10,857 bases of DNA, taken from the NCBI GenBank assembly GCA_036940085.1, contig JALLBK010001017.1:1-10857 (forward strand). The letters are read 5' to 3'. The stretch is from Discostella pseudostelligera. Its lineage: Eukaryota; Bacillariophyta; Thalassiosirophyceae; Thalassiosirales; Thalassiosiraceae. Positions 1-8,094 of this stretch are shown here, piece by piece (positions within the stretch are counted from its first letter, which is position 1; each line of letters opens with the position of its first letter). The notes below the pieces were generated by a model. That model searched no databases and was not told the DNA's origin. It worked only from the letters and a program-made list of their open reading frames with translations. Made by a program: the position numbers and the translations under genes.

Positions 1-205
1 AGGTGCATTTTACATTAGCACCTCCATAACTTCACTTCTGTTCCTGCCCTGCTTCTCCTTTTTAGCTGCACCTGCAAAGCTGCACCTGCAAAGCTGCACC
101 TTAAACTCCACAGCTACTCATCACATTGATGTCTGAACATCTCACCTCATAACCTCACAACCACCATATCTTCACCTCTGCATTGCACCTGCTGGGAAGC
201 ACCTG

Positions 206-241
206 CCCCTGCCCCTGCCCCTGCCCCTGCCCCTGCCCCTG
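206..241. repeat. (CCCCTG)6 hexamer run, G-quadruplex motif on minus strand
   Basis: Six perfect copies of CCCCTG in a row. The minus strand therefore reads CAGGGG six times, that is six tracts of four guanines separated by two-base loops, which meets the standard motif for a stable G-quadruplex. The plus strand could form an i-motif. A shorter imperfect run of the same hexamer lies at about 366-389. Folding is inference from the motif. Confidence 0.9.
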
Positions 242-389
242 TACCAGCACCTTGCAGCTCTGCACCTCTGCACCTCTGCACCTCTGCACCTCCTGCCCTC
301 TGCACATCAGCATATCTGTACCTGAGCATTTCTACACCTTTCCTGCACCTCTGCACACACCTCCACCCCTGCCCCTGCCTCTGCCCCTG

Positions 390-417
390 CACCAGCACCA
401 GCACCAGCACCAGCACC
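390..417. repeat. CACCAG hexamer run
   Basis: About four and a half head-to-tail copies of CACCAG lie directly after the second CCCCTG run inside block 1. In the forward frame this gives alternating His-Gln. It is a local hexamer expansion within the octamer satellite, not a coding signal. Confidence 0.8.
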
Positions 418-735
418 TTGCACCTCTGCACCTCCTGCCCTCTGCACTTCAGCACCTCTGCACCTCAGCATTTCTTCACCTGTCCTGCACCTCTGCACAC
501 ACCTCCACCCCCTTTTCGCATCTGCATCTCTGCACCTCTGCACCTCTGCACCTCTGCATTTCTGCACCTCTGCACCTCGGCACTCTGCCCCTCTGCATTT
601 CTGCACCTCTGCACCTCATTTGCACCTCCTGCTTTGCAACTGCACCTCTGCATGCCACCTGCAACTGAGCACCTGCGCCTCCTGTGCACTTGAACAATCA
701 CCTGCACAAACACCTCTGCTTAACCTCATTACCTC

Positions 736-1324
736 CCACCAAGGTTCGGTTCTACTGGACATGGCATGGTGTATATGTAGTCGCTAAACAAACTGTCCCT
801 AGCTTCTTGGTGCTAATTGCTCTTTCCAACACCTGTGGCATTAATTTTCTTGTCACAACATGAACACCACCACACCATTAAACCCAGCTGCCATTGGCCT
901 TTTCTTGATAACCACAAGGCCAATCAATACCAAATTCGAGAAGATGAGAGAACATGAACCCTTTAACTATATGGTGGAATTTGGGGATTACTGGCAAAAG
1001 ATGAGATATCGTTGTTTGATAACTAATGTAGAGTTTGTTGTTCGTCACTCTTGTGTCGAAACTTTGACAAGTATGATTACTTTTGATGACAAGAAGGATG
1101 ATGAAGGATCATCTCCATCATCCTCCCTCCCATCACACCAGGACAAGGAGCACAGAGAGAGATAGCAGAAATTTAATCATAGTACATCTTATGGGCCCCC
1201 TAGGGCAACAAATCTATGATTCTACTAAGATTACACTCTCAGCACGGCAGTGTACCGAAATTATAAAAGGGGAAAACAAGGTTTAGGGACTTGCCCTTGG
1301 AGTGGTAGCTCAGTAGTTCAGTGG
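736..1324. other. Single-copy spacer between octamer block 1 and the 228-bp array
   Basis: About 590 bp without octamer repeats and of ordinary composition. The only long ORF is the weak one at 860-1165, described separately. I see no transposase, reverse transcriptase, tRNA or rRNA signal here. The segment at 1304-1330 contains a match to a Pol III A-box (TAGCTCAGTAG at 1310-1320), but no credible B-box follows at tRNA distance. Confidence 0.6.
860..1165 (+). CDS. Orphan ORF, 101 aa, doubtful
   Basis: The ORF runs from ATG to TAG in the single-copy spacer. I do not recognise it. Its middle (residues about 26-65) is mixed and protein-like, with aromatic and charged residues (FEKMREHEPFNY), and its tail is Asp/Lys/Ser-rich and hydrophilic. 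There is no signal peptide or clear membrane helix, though residues 10-18 are mildly hydrophobic. Its neighbours are satellite DNA on both sides, so it has no supporting gene context. It could be a chance ORF, a decayed gene fragment, or one exon of a gene whose other exons I cannot see. I list it because it is the only ORF in the left 4.5 kb that is not made of repeats. Confidence 0.15.
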   Translation: MNTTTPLNPAAIGLFLITTRPINTKFEKMREHEPFNYMVEFGDYWQKMRYRCLITNVEFVVRHSCVETLTSMITFDDKKDDEGSSPSSSLPSHQDKEHRER

Positions 1325-2135
1325 TGGGTGGGGAACCAGGTGTGATAATAGCCATGGTGAGGCAACAGCAATCATAGTTATCATCATTGTTGGCGCTATC
1401 ACCAACAAAAGGTAAGAGAGCAGCCATCATCATCATCATCCAATTGGAAACAGACCCATTGTCATCATTTTGTTGGTTGGTAATTGATTCAAACTGTCTA
1501 GGGAGAAGCAAGCCATCATCATCGACAACATTGTGTCATTATTGTATCATTCATATTAGTCATGGGTGTGAGCAGCAGCCATTGTTGTTGTTGTGGTCAT
1601 CATCGCTATCATGGACCACCAACCAGCAAAATTATCAATATCAAAGAGAGCAGCCATCATTGTCAACATTGTTGGTTGGCACTTAATATGAACTGTCTCA
1701 GGAGAGGTGAGCCATCATCATCGACAGCGTTGCCATTATTGTATCATTCATATTCCTCCTTGTGGGTGTTGGCAGCAGCCATTGTTGTTGTTGCAGTCAT
1801 CATCACTATCATGGACCACCAACCACCACAATCATCAATAGCATAATTGGTGTCACCACCATCAATATCAAAGAGAGCAGCCATCATTGTCACCATTCTT
1901 GTTGGTTGGCGCTTAATATGAACTGTCTTGGGAGAAGTGAGCCATCATTGTCGACAGCATTGCCATTACTGTATCATTCATATTCATTGTGGGTGTGAGT
2001 ACTAGTAGCCATTGTTACTATTGTGGTCATCGTCGCTATTACTTGGACAATCACAATCATCAGTAACAGAAGTGTTGGCGCTGTTGCCATCAAAGTCAGA
2101 GAAGGCAGCCATCATCATTGCCATCGGAAATGGAG
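1325..2135. repeat. Tandem array of about 228-bp units
   Basis: Three recognisable units share the start GAGCAGCCATCAT (CAGCC at 1421, 1651 and 1878), and a fourth partial copy starts at 2106. The spacings are 230, 227 and 228 bp. Each unit carries a TTGGTTGG box, an AACTGTCT box, a GAGCCATCAT-like box, TATCATTCATATT, and a (GTT)n-rich stretch; the first two units also share ATGGACCACCAACCA. A degenerate copy of the second half may start near 1325, with GTTGGCGCTATCACC at 1389-1403 matching a similar segment at 2073-2090. Spacings that are not multiples of three break any shared reading frame, so this is satellite-like, not a repeated protein. The GTT/CAT trinucleotide content suggests growth from simple repeats. 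Confidence 0.85.
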
Positions 2136-2427
2136 CAATGGTGGTTGGTGGCTGGTGGCTGGCTGGTGACCATATTCATACCCCAATGTAGCATTTGTTG
2201 TCAAATCAGTGCAGATTCCGGCCAAAATTGCTGGATCGAAGTGGAGCAGGGACACCATTGGGATGATACTCTCAATGTGGGGGGGCTGGGGATACTACCA
2301 CATCCTAATAGGAGGTGGCGGCTGCCATGTTCGGCCACCAATTCCCACATAGGATAGTACTAAGCTGAATAGTAAATGGTAAAGCTGATGACAAAATCGA
2401 GCTTTCTCAAAATTGTGGACAAGGAGC

Positions 2428-2446
2428 ATACTAGTAGTACTAGTAT
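2428..2446. repeat. Perfect 9-bp inverted repeat with 1-bp centre
   Basis: The arms are ATACTAGTA and TACTAGTAT around a single central G, giving a perfect 19-bp dyad. Such symmetry fits a dimeric protein-binding site or a cruciform; no nearby gene start shows what it would control. Confidence 0.7.
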
Positions 2447-2600
2447 CAGCACATCTCCCACATCACCACTGCAGTAGATGTTATTCCCCCCCAGCGACCA
2501 GGTGTGGCATACACAAAGCAGCAGCACAAAATGTTGATCATTCAGCATCATCATTAGTACTAACCACTACACTACTCCTACTAGTTATTGTTAGTATGAT

Positions 2601-2618
2601 CGATATGGTATCATATCG
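2601..2618. repeat. 7-bp inverted repeat with 4-bp spacer
   Basis: The arms are CGATATG and CATATCG around GTAT. It lies about 20 bp before the first octamers of block 2, so it may mark the boundary between single-copy and satellite DNA. Its function is unknown. Confidence 0.6.
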
Positions 2619-2620
2619 TA

Positions 2621-3170
2621 GTGTCTGTACATCTGGCAGAACCTACTCAGAACCTCAGCACCTCCATATTTGCACATCTGCTGCTCTGCACCTCAACACT
2701 CCAATACCTGCAACTCTGTACTACTTGTACCTATGCCTCTGCACCAGCACCTCTGCAACTGCACTTGCACCTCCTCTTCACCTGTACCACCTGCACCCTG
2801 CACCTCTGCACCTCCATTCTGCACCTCTTCACCTCTTCACCTCTTCACCTCCATTCTGCACCTCTTCACCTCTTCACCTCTTCACCTCAGCACCTCAGCA
2901 CCTCTTTGCACACCTGCACCTCTTTGCATCTGCACCTCCTTCACTCCCTCCACACCACATGTGCACCTCTTCAGCACCACACCACTGCACCACTGCACCT
3001 CTGCACCTCTGCACCTCTGCACCTCTGCACCTCTTCAGCACCTCAATTTCTGCACCACTGCACCTCTTCTGCACCTGCTTTGCAACTGCACCTCTGCACA
3101 TTACCTGCAACTCTGCACCTGAGCCTGTGCACATGCACAATCACCTCTGCTTAACCTCAGCACCTGTCGG
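2621..3170. repeat. Octamer minisatellite block 2
   Basis: This block has the CACCTCTG family with local sub-runs: TTCACCTC copies at about 2821-2890 and TGCACCTC copies at about 2990-3035. Its right end (3076-3098 and 3142-3159) is nearly identical to the right end of block 1 (630-652 and 711-728), showing duplication of a larger unit. A 268-residue ORF spanning much of the block (2413-3219) comes from stop-free repeat sequence and is not accepted as a gene. Confidence 0.88.
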
Positions 3171-3466
3171 CACCTCAAAATTGGCATATCTCACATCGTC
3201 TGAACCTCAGAACCGCTGAACCTCTGAACCACTGAACCACTGCACCACTGCACCACTGCACCACTGCACCACTGCACCTCTGGACCTCTGCACTTCTGCA
3301 CCTCCTCACCTCTTCACCTCTTCACCTCTTCACCTCTTCACCTCTTCACCTCTTCACCTCTGCACCTCTGCACCTCTGCACCTTTGCAGCTCCTGTGAAC
3401 CTCCTCTTCAACTCCTTCACACCTGTGCACCTCTGCACCTGTGCACCTCTGCACATCTGTGGCACC

Positions 3467-3512
3467 TGCACCTGAACCAGCATCAGGCCCTGCACCTGAA
3501 CAAGCATCAGGC
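3467..3512. repeat. 24-bp tandem pair
   Basis: Two copies of a unit running TGCACCTGAAC(C/A)AGCATCAGGC start at 3467 and 3491, with one mismatch over 22 bp. The unit equals three octamers in length, which fits a longer unit copied from octamers that had already diverged. Confidence 0.75.
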
Positions 3513-4374
3513 AACAGGAAATGCAACTGCACCTACACCTGCACACCAGCACACCTGTGCCTGCACCTGCACCTGCACCTGCACCTGCACCTGTACCTGT
3601 GCCTACACCTGTGACTACACCACTGCACCTCTGCACCTGAACTGGCACCAACACCAGTTCCTCCAACTGCACCTAGTACACCTACACTTACACCTACTAC
3701 ATGTACACCTCTGCACACCTGCACCAGTGCTTGCACCTCTGCACCTCTTCACCTCAGTATGACCTGTGCATCTTTGGACCTTTCCACCTCTGCACCCCTT
3801 CACCACTTCACCACTTCACCTCTGCACCTCTGCACCTCTGCACCTCTGCACCTCTGCATCTCTGCACCTCTGCACCTCAAAAGCTCCGAACCTCAGAATC
3901 GCAGAACCTCGACACCTGAACCTCTTTGCCTCTTCACCTCCTCTGCACCTCCTCTGCACCTCTGCACCTCAGCACCTCTGCACCTGCACCTCTGCACCTC
4001 TACGACACCTCTACACCTCTACACCTCTACACCTCTACACCTCTGCACTTCTGCACCTCTGCACCTCTGCACCTACTACCTCTGCACCTCAGCATGAACA
4101 TTGCAGCTCTGCCCTGCACCTGCACCTACTACCTCTGCACCTTTGCACCTGCACACCTTTGCACCTGCACACCTTGTGTCCATGCACATGCACCTCCGCA
4201 CCCCTCTGCACCCCTCTTCACCTCTCTGCACCTACACTTAACCTCATAACCTCAGAACGGCATCTGAACCTCAAAACCTCAGAACCTGAACCTCTGATCC
4301 TCCTCTGCACCTCCTCTGCACCTTCTTTTCACCTCCTCTGCACCTCTGCACCACCTCTGCACCTGCACCTCTGC

Positions 4375-4478
4375 ACCTCTGCACCACCTGCACCTGCATA
4401 TGCACCAGCACCTACCTCTGCACATATGCACCTCTGCACTACCTGCACCTGCATATGCACCAGCACCTACCTCTGCAC
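4375..4478. repeat. 55-bp direct repeat, two copies
   Basis: A 38-bp segment at 4386-4423 is repeated exactly at 4441-4478, and similarity extends about 12 bp to the left of each copy with one mismatch. The spacing of 55 bp is not a multiple of eight, so this is a separate duplication layered on the octamer array. Each copy contains GCATATGC. Confidence 0.85.
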
Positions 4479-4505
4479 CAGCACTTGCACCTCTGCACCT
4501 CTGAT

Positions 4506-5088
4506 GTCTAGTATCATCATGATTCATGTTGTTGGGGATGCTGAGGCGGATGATGATCATCATTGATGATAATTAGGTCTTATAGGATCAGCTCCTACCT
4601 ATTTGTAACATGACAATAACTGGAAGAGGCTTAGAATTCCAAATTCCAAACAACTAAGATGGACCACTTTATTTCTCCAAACTCCCAACATCAAAACACA
4701 AGACCCACTGTTTTGTGTCCTAAATGTCCCAACTTACAACTAAAGCCTAACAATAGCAAAAGGCCCACTTTGGACGCTCACTGTGCCAATTTCGCCAAAT
4801 TGCTAAGTCCCAACTGCCTCTGTTGTGTGGTGGCGAACACAGTGAATTGGAGACTATTCCAAGGAGTTTCCTAAGATTGCAACTGAAGGTATGGTAACCG
4901 AGCAGTGTAGAAGAAGATTGAGACCTAATGTCGTTTGGTTATGACTCTTATAAAGTCATATCTATGAAATCTATCTTCGTTCCTTCCCTGTGGCGCCTGT
5001 CTCTTCATTTGTCATTTCACCAGGCAGCCCACCTCAGTAATACTTATGCAATCTATCTATCAAACACCTCCCATCATAATAAGTGGAG
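4506..5088. other. Spacer between satellite block 3 and the PSP1 gene
   Basis: About 580 bp of more AT-rich, mostly single-copy DNA. It contains a 14-bp perfect palindrome ATGATGATCATCAT (4550-4563) and an inverted repeat with 7-bp arms TATGACT/AGTCATA and a 7-bp loop (4940-4960). ORFs at 4659-4874 and 4928-5242 on the plus strand show no domain; the second overlaps the end of the PSP1 gene antisense. The right part must hold the 3' untranslated region and polyadenylation site of the minus-strand PSP1 gene, although I see no clear AATAAA on that strand. Confidence 0.55.
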
Positions 5089-8000
5089 TCAGTCGGCAGG
5101 TTCATCTACAGAACCATTCTTATCTATCTGCTCCATCCAAATACGCGTCTTATACATGCTAAATAGGTCTCTCACCAACTCTCTAAAATCAATCCTTCCC
5201 TCAGCCTGGAAGAAAAAAGTCAATTTGTTACGGTCGAATTGATACTCGGCATCGACAACGGACATGGGAAGTCCGCGCTGGCGAACTTTGGTCGAACAAA
5301 TCTTCAGGAGCTCCTCTTCCTCTTCACGCTTGACTTCGAGCAACGAAATCTCATCATTCGTCGCAAGTCTCGAGATCCGTTTCATGTCGCCAATGGAGGT
5401 GGCGGTGTGAGGAGTTGCCGTTAACTCCCCACCACTCGACGTGCTATCCTCCGTCATTGCTCTGTTGCGTTTCGATGATGCAACATACTTTTCCACTGGG
5501 ACTATGCCCATCACTATTCCTAAATCTTCACCGCGGTCAGCTTCCACTTTCACATAACAGCCAATCTTGACTTCACGCGTAATACGCGGACCTAAGATGA
5601 AGTTTCGTTGGCTGCGTTTGAACTTGACATTGTAAATCATGCGAGGCCCTGACTTGGAAGCACTTGCGCCCGCTGACATTGACTGTGATGAGGCTCGTCC
5701 TTTCGTTTGATCCAGAACGGGAGGAGGACATGGCGTCATGAGCTTTGCTGCATACGACGACCCCGAAGCCTTCTCTTCCACCGCCCCCAAAGCATCGGGG
5801 ACTTTGATGATGATATTATCTTGAGCTGCTTCCTCAGTGACTTCGATATTCACGGCTGGAGGATCTTGCTCGTAGCTCTCAGTCGTCGCTCGATTCCTTG
5901 GTTGGACGTTCCCAACTGAGGAGAGTTGTTGAAACAGCGGGAAGGGGATCGGTTCGGTATTATGTCTCTGATGCTGCATCCTGCCATCGCCAATCGATCC
6001 AACATGATTACCCATAGACGAAGAGTTGATGATTTCATTTGTCGCGTCGCTGTGGAATGTAATCGGATTAAAGTTCAAATTCAAGGACGCGCTATGCTGC
6101 GGCAGGATGTTGTTGTTGTTGTTCAACTGACCGGCATATTGACCACCGTAGCTGTTGGCGCGATGCTGACGGTTTTGAGGGACGTTATTCATTTGTTCGA
6201 GTGAAGCAAATCCTTCAGGCAAGCTGTGAGAAATCACCGGACTAGCATGGCCGACAATTTCACCCCTCTCGTTAACGAGGTAATGTTGAGTTCCCGTTGA
6301 GTTGTGCCTGTTCAAGATCGGTGCTGCAGGGGATCGATGAACAAAATGGTTGTCCTGGCGCATGCTCGAGGGGTTGGGATCCAGCGGAAGTGGGGACGAT
6401 TGAGACATTTGAAACTGTTGGAAGTTATTGATGTTGGTGTTTCTGTAAAGAGTTACATGTTAGTTGACCATTTCATATCAGTGAGAAACGAAATATCGAG
6501 TGAACTTACAAAGTAGTATCCATGCCTCCAAATGAATGCCGTTCATTCAACTGACCGCCAATTGGGACAGAAGTATCAAAGCTGGAAGAACCGAACCCCG
6601 CAGAACCGTAACGCACATGGCTAGTATTGGGGATTGGGCTCGATTGACTTGCAAGCGGCATCGTAAATGGAACATTAAAATTGCCATCCGATGCAGCATG
6701 ACGCAGATTCACACGAGGTGATAGGAGCGCTTGGGTGTCTTTTGTGCCACAGTGCCGAGGTGGCCTCGAATTGAATCTATCATAAGTGTTCGGTGATAAA
6801 GTTACACCTGAACCATTTCTGTAGGAACTTTGGACGGGAAAGTCATTATTGCCTTCATTCCATGTCGATGGTTTGTCTTCGTAAAGTATCTGACTTGTCG
6901 AGGCTGTGGGGGGTGACTTGGGTCCAAAGGACGATTGTCGAAGGTAGTTTCCCGGTGATGAAAACGCGGCCGCATCCATTGCATTATTCGAAGCAGCATC
7001 ATTAATCATGATGGTCCTCTTCGGAGATGACAAGAAAGGACTCGTAGGCTGAATGTGATTCACTGCCGAAAATACACCCACTTGATCTAATCGGCCGACA
7101 TGTTGGGATGAATCGGATCGTTCCAGATTTGGAGGAGGTGGCAAAAATGAAACAAATGGATCCAGCTGCTGGTTATTATTATTCCCCTCTGAAAACTGAG
7201 AGGATCTACCACCCGAGGATACAGGTGTATTCATTGGCGCAAAGGTATTCTTGTTGGAATAAATGACTGGGGATGCAGGTATGTTGTTGTTGCTGCGAGG
7301 CGCCATTCCTTGACTGCTACTGCTATCCGATGAGAGTGCATGCCATGCCAAGGGAGGTGCATCTTGTTGGCGAAACGAGGAAGACATGGGAGAGACTGGA
7401 TGGTAGGAAGACTCTACTTGTCGAGGTGCAAAATATGGCAGTGCAGATGACATGGAGACATCTGCCTTTTGGATCCTCCCATTAGACATGGTGGAAGAGA
7501 AGCATAGCGAAGATATCCCTGAATTCAGCTGTTGCATGCCAATATCCTGACTAGAGAAGTAGAAACAAAATAATGCATGAGTTAGAAAACAGATCCGGCA
7601 ATAATTGACAGCGAAGTTTCGTCATCAAAATAGCTGCACGGCGGCGAAAAATGAAAAGATGCATGAATTGTGCAGCAATTGAACCCCGAGATCGATGATT
7701 GGAACTCGACATCGCACGCCGCCGCGATTGGACGGAACATCACCTAACTCCTACGCACCGAGCGCACATGATATGGCATGCCCCAATCGTTCAAACCGCT
7801 AATGATGATATATTAGCCGCTCGCGTAGGTGCGATTATGCCGACAATATGCTTCCATGCACCCATACTCATTTCCAAGAGAGGCACGACAGTATGAGATC
7901 CTACGTGTCGGTACCTCATGGCAGAACCGAGCACTACTCATGGCAACACCGACACCGCCGCCGTCGGCCGTCCAATGCGAGCAGTCACCCCTAGAGAGAT

Positions 8001-8094
8001 AGAGCCAATGCTTCGATGCATATCGTGCAGTATTTACTCACCCATTCATTTCTTCGAGCAGGCTATTACTGCCACAAGGCGTGTTCGCCACCAT
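5089..8094 (-). CDS. PSP1 C-terminal domain protein, three exons, 815 aa
   Basis: The proposed joining is exon 1 8094-8042, exon 2 7550-6510 and exon 3 6442-5089, which gives 2448 nt and an intact frame of 815 residues. The C-terminal part (residues about 632-803) is a clear PSP1 C-terminal domain: NVKFKRSQRNF, VKVEADRGEDLG, VDAEYQFDRNKLTFFF, RIDFRELVRDLF and TRIWMEQ follow in the family order. Family knowledge: yeast Psp1 was found as a suppressor of DNA polymerase alpha mutants, bacterial RicT/YaaT carries this domain, and trypanosomatid members (CSBP II of Crithidia) bind cell-cycle mRNAs; a role in mRNA control is inferred. Residues 1-630 are Ser/Asn/Gln-rich and look disordered, with at least eleven Ser-Pro sites. 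The start is the first ATG after an in-frame TGA and has ACC before ATGG. If intron 1 is wrong, the protein would start at 7537 and lack 22 residues. No signal peptide or membrane helix is visible. Confidence 0.85.
6443..6509 (-). other. Intron 2 of the PSP1 gene (67 nt)
   Basis: On the minus strand exon 2 ends ACTACTTT, followed by donor GTAAGTTC. The intron ends with CTCTTTACAG and has a CTAAC branch site (plus-strand 6459-6463) 16 nt before the end. Splicing restores the frame across a split Leu codon (residue 365) and joins the ORFs on both sides; without it the frame stops at a TAA inside the donor. The short length is normal for diatoms and related algae. Confidence 0.93.
7551..8041 (-). 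other. Intron 1 of the PSP1 gene (491 nt, proposed)
   Basis: The donor is a near-consensus G|GTGAGTAAA at 8041. The acceptor is TTCTACTTCTCTAG ending at 7551, preceded by CTAAC (plus-strand 7581-7585) and a pyrimidine-rich tract. Joining them gives ATG AAT GG|T CAG GAT, in frame with exon 2 and with the upstream ATG at 8094. The length is large next to intron 2, so a smaller internal exon or an alternative 5' end cannot be excluded. No plausible ORF lies inside on either strand. Confidence 0.65.

Larger units (their letters stand above)
1..735. repeat. Octamer minisatellite block 1 (CACCTCTG family)
   Basis: Dense array of CACCTCTG octamers and variants, best preserved at 250-290 and 520-620, mixed with hexamer runs and a short 14-mer tandem at 64-100 (unit AGCTGCACCTGCAA, about 2.6 copies). 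The plus strand is C/T-rich and G-poor. The octamer encodes a cyclic octapeptide HLCTSAPL in all forward frames and QRCRGAEV in all reverse frames, with no stop codon, which explains the long overlapping ORFs here. No domain, signal peptide or splice structure supports coding. The block ends with the segment CTTAACCTCA (719-728), which recurs at the ends of the other blocks. I read it as non-coding satellite DNA. Confidence 0.9.
2131..2620. other. Single-copy spacer with two sharp dyads
   Basis: About 490 bp between the 228-bp array and octamer block 2. Short ORFs here (for example 2118-2357 on the plus strand) show no recognisable domain. A GGT/TGG-rich stretch at 2140-2167 looks like simple-sequence growth. 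The two inverted repeats listed separately are the only structured elements I can support. Confidence 0.55.
3171..4505. repeat. Octamer minisatellite block 3 with variant sub-arrays
   Basis: The longest satellite stretch. Reading left to right, different octamer variants form homogeneous runs: CTGAACC(T/A) at 3189-3238, TGCACCAC at 3238-3278, TTCACCTC at 3306-3360, TGCACCTC at 3357-3382 and 3820-3875, and TACACCTC at 4008-4042. Hexamer CACCTG runs lie at about 3536-3612. A head motif near TGAACCTCAGAACC appears at 3190-3204 and, diverged, at 3887-3908 and 4250-4285. The end motif CTTAACCTCA recurs at 4237-4246. The 266-residue ORF at 3766-4566 is a repeat artefact. Confidence 0.88.

Noticed and set aside
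183..713. Long overlapping ORFs on both strands in block 1 (up to 161 aa)
   Set aside because: They consist of the translated octamer and hexamer repeat, which has no stop in any frame; both strands are open at once and no domain or splice evidence exists.
1..735. Telomeric repeat at the left edge
   Set aside because: The units are CACCTCTG and CCCCTG, not the TTAGGG type expected in stramenopiles, and they recur internally rather than only at the end.
1304..1375. tRNA or tRNA-derived SINE head
   Set aside because: An A-box-like TAGCTCAGTAG is present, but no B-box follows at the right distance and no cloverleaf can be drawn.
1387..1998. ORFs of 78-99 aa in the 228-bp array
   Set aside because: The unit spacing shifts frame between copies, so a repeat protein is not preserved; the ORFs follow from GTT/CAT-rich composition.
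1..4505. CRISPR array
   Set aside because: Repeats are 6-8 bp or about 228 bp and contiguous, without regular unique spacers or cas genes; the genome is eukaryotic.
2413..4566. ORFs of 268 and 266 aa on the plus strand in blocks 2 and 3
   Set aside because: These have the same octapeptide pattern, and other frames are equally open. They are artefacts of stop-free repeats.
4659..4874. 71-aa plus-strand ORF with several Cys
   Set aside because: The Cys residues do not form a regular zinc-binding pattern, and no domain or supporting context is visible.
7640..7700. Minus-strand tRNA B-box-like GGTTCAATTG
   Set aside because: The last B-box base does not fit and there is no A-box or acceptor stem; it lies within proposed intron 1.
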